Assembly: GCA_014898415.1 (NCBI GenBank)
Contig: RCTD01000020.1
Span: 744,001 to 808,000 of the forward strand
Reading direction: 5' to 3'
DNA: 64,000 nt
From: Stromatinia cepivora
Taxonomy: Eukaryota; Ascomycota; Leotiomycetes; Helotiales; Sclerotiniaceae
Positions 62,031 to 64,000 of this stretch are shown here, one piece after another. Under the pieces are notes generated by a model that was not told where the DNA came from, did no database searches, and saw only the letters and a program-made list of their open reading frames with translations. The number at the start of each line of letters is the position of its first letter. Position 1 is the stretch's first letter. Both the position numbers and the translations under genes were made by a program.

Positions 62031-63819
62031 AACCGCTCGACATTCATCAACGTGAAAACAATAGATGAAAGATCCTACGGATTCTTGCCGGAAACGGTTG
62101 ACCAGCATGATTTTTGACAAGCAAAATTGCAAGCGAACTAATCGTAATCATTAACGAAGTGGATAAAATTGTGAGCGAGATGACAAGGCTCGATGCGATG
62201 TTTCCAAAGCAGTCGGTTAACTTTATTTGAGTCCACTAGTATTGAGTTATGGAGTAACATTTCGACTTTGACTCCACCGAACGAGATCCTTAATCAATTT
62301 TCGAAATGAGTTCTAAGTTTATGTTCTTAACCCCGCAGAGTTGTTTAAACGATGGGATAGAACATGCTTGTTCTCTATGCGAAATGCTGGTGAGACACAA
62401 CCGGGTAGGTCTTGTTATGCGAACGTTAGCTTTTTCCGTTTCATTTATACCGAAGTACTAGCCTACTTACGTCCGATATCCGATGTCCAATCTGAAACAA
62501 AAAGCCGTTTTAATTTTCCCTATTGGAGAATAGACGCGCTCGCATTTTCATCCAATTTCGCTTCCAATGGGATTTTGGTTTTGAATAGAAAAGTTGGGGG
62601 TGGCGTGGGTAGAATAGGCAAGTTCATCGAATGAACGAGATCCTCATAATATCAAGCTTCATGCAAAGGAAAGAAGGCGCATATGTATATATCCCTGATC
62701 AAATAAATGAAAATAGATTAATTGACACTATTCGGGCATCGAACCATGTCTCCAATATCGAATTTGGTTGCTTTGAAATGATTGAATTGATCGAATTAAG
62801 AAATGTATTGTGTGTTGAAAGTATGTGTGGGGGTACAAGTTAACCGTTAACCTTAGCTTTGTTTTACTGCGACGCCACAATTTGAGCCACAACGCCACAT
62901 CTAAACTTCACTGGTTACTAAGAGATTCATCAGAAGAGTGAGGCATCATTTTTTGGCAACTCTCTTACTACCTAGTTAGTACTTTCTCACAGAACACTTT
63001 CCTTGCCATACTAGAGCTCATTCGAGAATCGATATTTCATTTCTATTGACTGTCCACCCATTAAATTAAACCAATCAATAACATTAAATAACCTTAAATT
63101 CCAATTCGATGACAAACAAAGTGGGTCCATTCATCTGTCCGTTCCTTTTAGGAGCTTACTCTAGATTAAAGGAGAACCTGGTAATACAGTATCTGGTAAG
63201 TGCCTAGGTAATTGCTTGGTTTATAGTGGTACTCCCTAAGAGCCACACGTGGAGTCGCTTGTAGTGTGACGAGACAGGGGAAGTTTGCATGACGGTGGAG
63301 AACGGTAATTCCATGGAGCCGCCTTGTATGTGTTCTGGCATATCCGAAACTCAAATTGTGAATGGGGATTCACACCGTCACACGTCATTGAGATGTATAT
63401 CTAATTAGCATGTTCACATTCATATGTCAATGAAAGTTATTCTATATTTGGTTTTGCCTAAGTCCGTCCTTGTTGGGGGAGTGGAGGCTGTGAAGCGCTG
63501 CTTGATTTCCCTTTTTGGAAGGAAATGCGATGTGTATCCCTAGAGGTATGTACTATGTGGGGATTAATTTTGTAGTACCTGCAGGCATATATATATGTGG
63601 ACGTCGAAGTCGAGGACCAAAAGTAAAGATGGAGGGCGGGCAACGGTAATTTGAATTGTTCGGAAATTCGAGGCAAGTTAAGCCGGTTGTGATTGAAATG
63701 ACTCTGATCCCTGGTGATAGCCTAGAACCGAGTTAGCTTGAAGGATTTTGTGGTCCTTGGTAGTACAAGTAGAATTACGTCCAAGAGCCGACGTACCTCT
63801 CAACCTCTGTATGAGAGAA
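62031..63819. other. Intergenic region upstream of GH7
   Basis: Promoter region of GH7, then about 1.5 kb without a recognised gene. Frames at 62341-62634 and 63458-63676 lack family features. It ends at the 3' side of the partial gene at the window edge. Confidence 0.45.
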
Positions 63820-64000
63820 TTAAGTAAAAGGGGGAGAGTCTTCTTCGTCTGTAGCTGAAAGGTGATCGTCGAATAAGTTTACCGGGCTTCTGTTCTGCCG
63901 ACGATTTGAACGCTTAGCAATTGGCTTATAATCATCGACCTCGCCAGCTTTCCGCTTGGTACCGGCAATTTTCAAAGGGCCCGCCACATTACTATCTAAC
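63820..64000 (-). CDS. C-terminal end of an unidentified gene (partial)
   Basis: The minus strand is open from the window edge to a TAA at 63820-63822, reading 59 full codons: a basic stretch (GTKRKAGEVDDYKPIAKRSNRR), then NLFDDHLSATDEEDSPPFT and stop. It has coding-like composition with a probable nuclear-localisation-type Lys/Arg cluster. The 5' part lies outside the window and no family can be named. Confidence 0.55.
   Translation of the reverse strand, partial: LDSNVAGPLKIAGTKRKAGEVDDYKPIAKRSNRRQNRSPVNLFDDHLSATDEEDSPPFT

Noticed and set aside
62341..62634. 97-codon plus-strand ORF upstream of GH7
   Set aside because: No domain, no coding-like conservation pattern, lies in the GH7 promoter region.

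Overview
The window looks like nuclear DNA of a filamentous ascomycete, most likely a plant-associated Leotiomycete of the Sclerotiniaceae type. Reasons: short introns (49-83 nt, one of 238 nt) with GT...AG ends and CTAAC-like branch points; two secreted carbohydrate-active enzymes with fungal CBM1 cellulose-binding domains; and AT-rich repeats full of C-to-T and G-to-A changes, as expected from repeat-induced point mutation (RIP). The lineage is inferred, not proven.

Layout. (1) 1-9845: a nest of transposons. A Mutator-like terminal-inverted-repeat element (223-9835) contains a small LTR element C (874-9726), which contains a complete Ty3/gypsy chromovirus A0 (1531-8574). (2) 9961-19795: housekeeping island with a DUF218 protein, the ER-Golgi SM protein SLY1 (5 exons, minus strand) and a PNUTS-like PP1-binding CCCH protein (4 exons). 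(3) 19796-30137: about 10 kb without a recognisable gene, purine-skewed and rich in simple repeats, leading to a fungal-specific Cys-rich regulator-like gene (30138-32866). (4) 32867-37277: intergenic DNA with two MITE-like elements. (5) 37278-38981: secreted GH131 beta-glucanase with CBM1. (6) 41610-59060: a second nest. Gag-only LTR element B1 contains a second copy B2 and chromovirus A1, and A1 contains chromovirus A2. (7) 59934-61746: GH7 cellobiohydrolase (minus strand) with a shortened CBM1. (8) At the right edge (63820-64000), the C-terminus of an unidentified minus-strand gene.

The nesting is supported by target-site duplications at every level and by arithmetic. After removing inserts, B1 is 1,676 bp, equal to B2; A1 is 7,042 bp, equal to A2; A0 is 7,044 bp. 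The most interesting signal is that in all six LTR pairs the outer LTR edge (next to host DNA) keeps its C and G, while the inner edge (next to the element body) is converted to T and A. This is a directional footprint of RIP that seems to stop at homology boundaries.

Functionally, the two cell-wall-degrading enzyme genes sit on either side of the second nest. Both have a GGCTAA motif (XlnR/Xyr1-type) about 280-320 bp upstream of the ATG. The island genes serve membrane traffic (SLY1) and RNA 3'-end/phosphatase control (PNUTS-like). No CRISPR, rRNA or convincing tRNA gene was seen.
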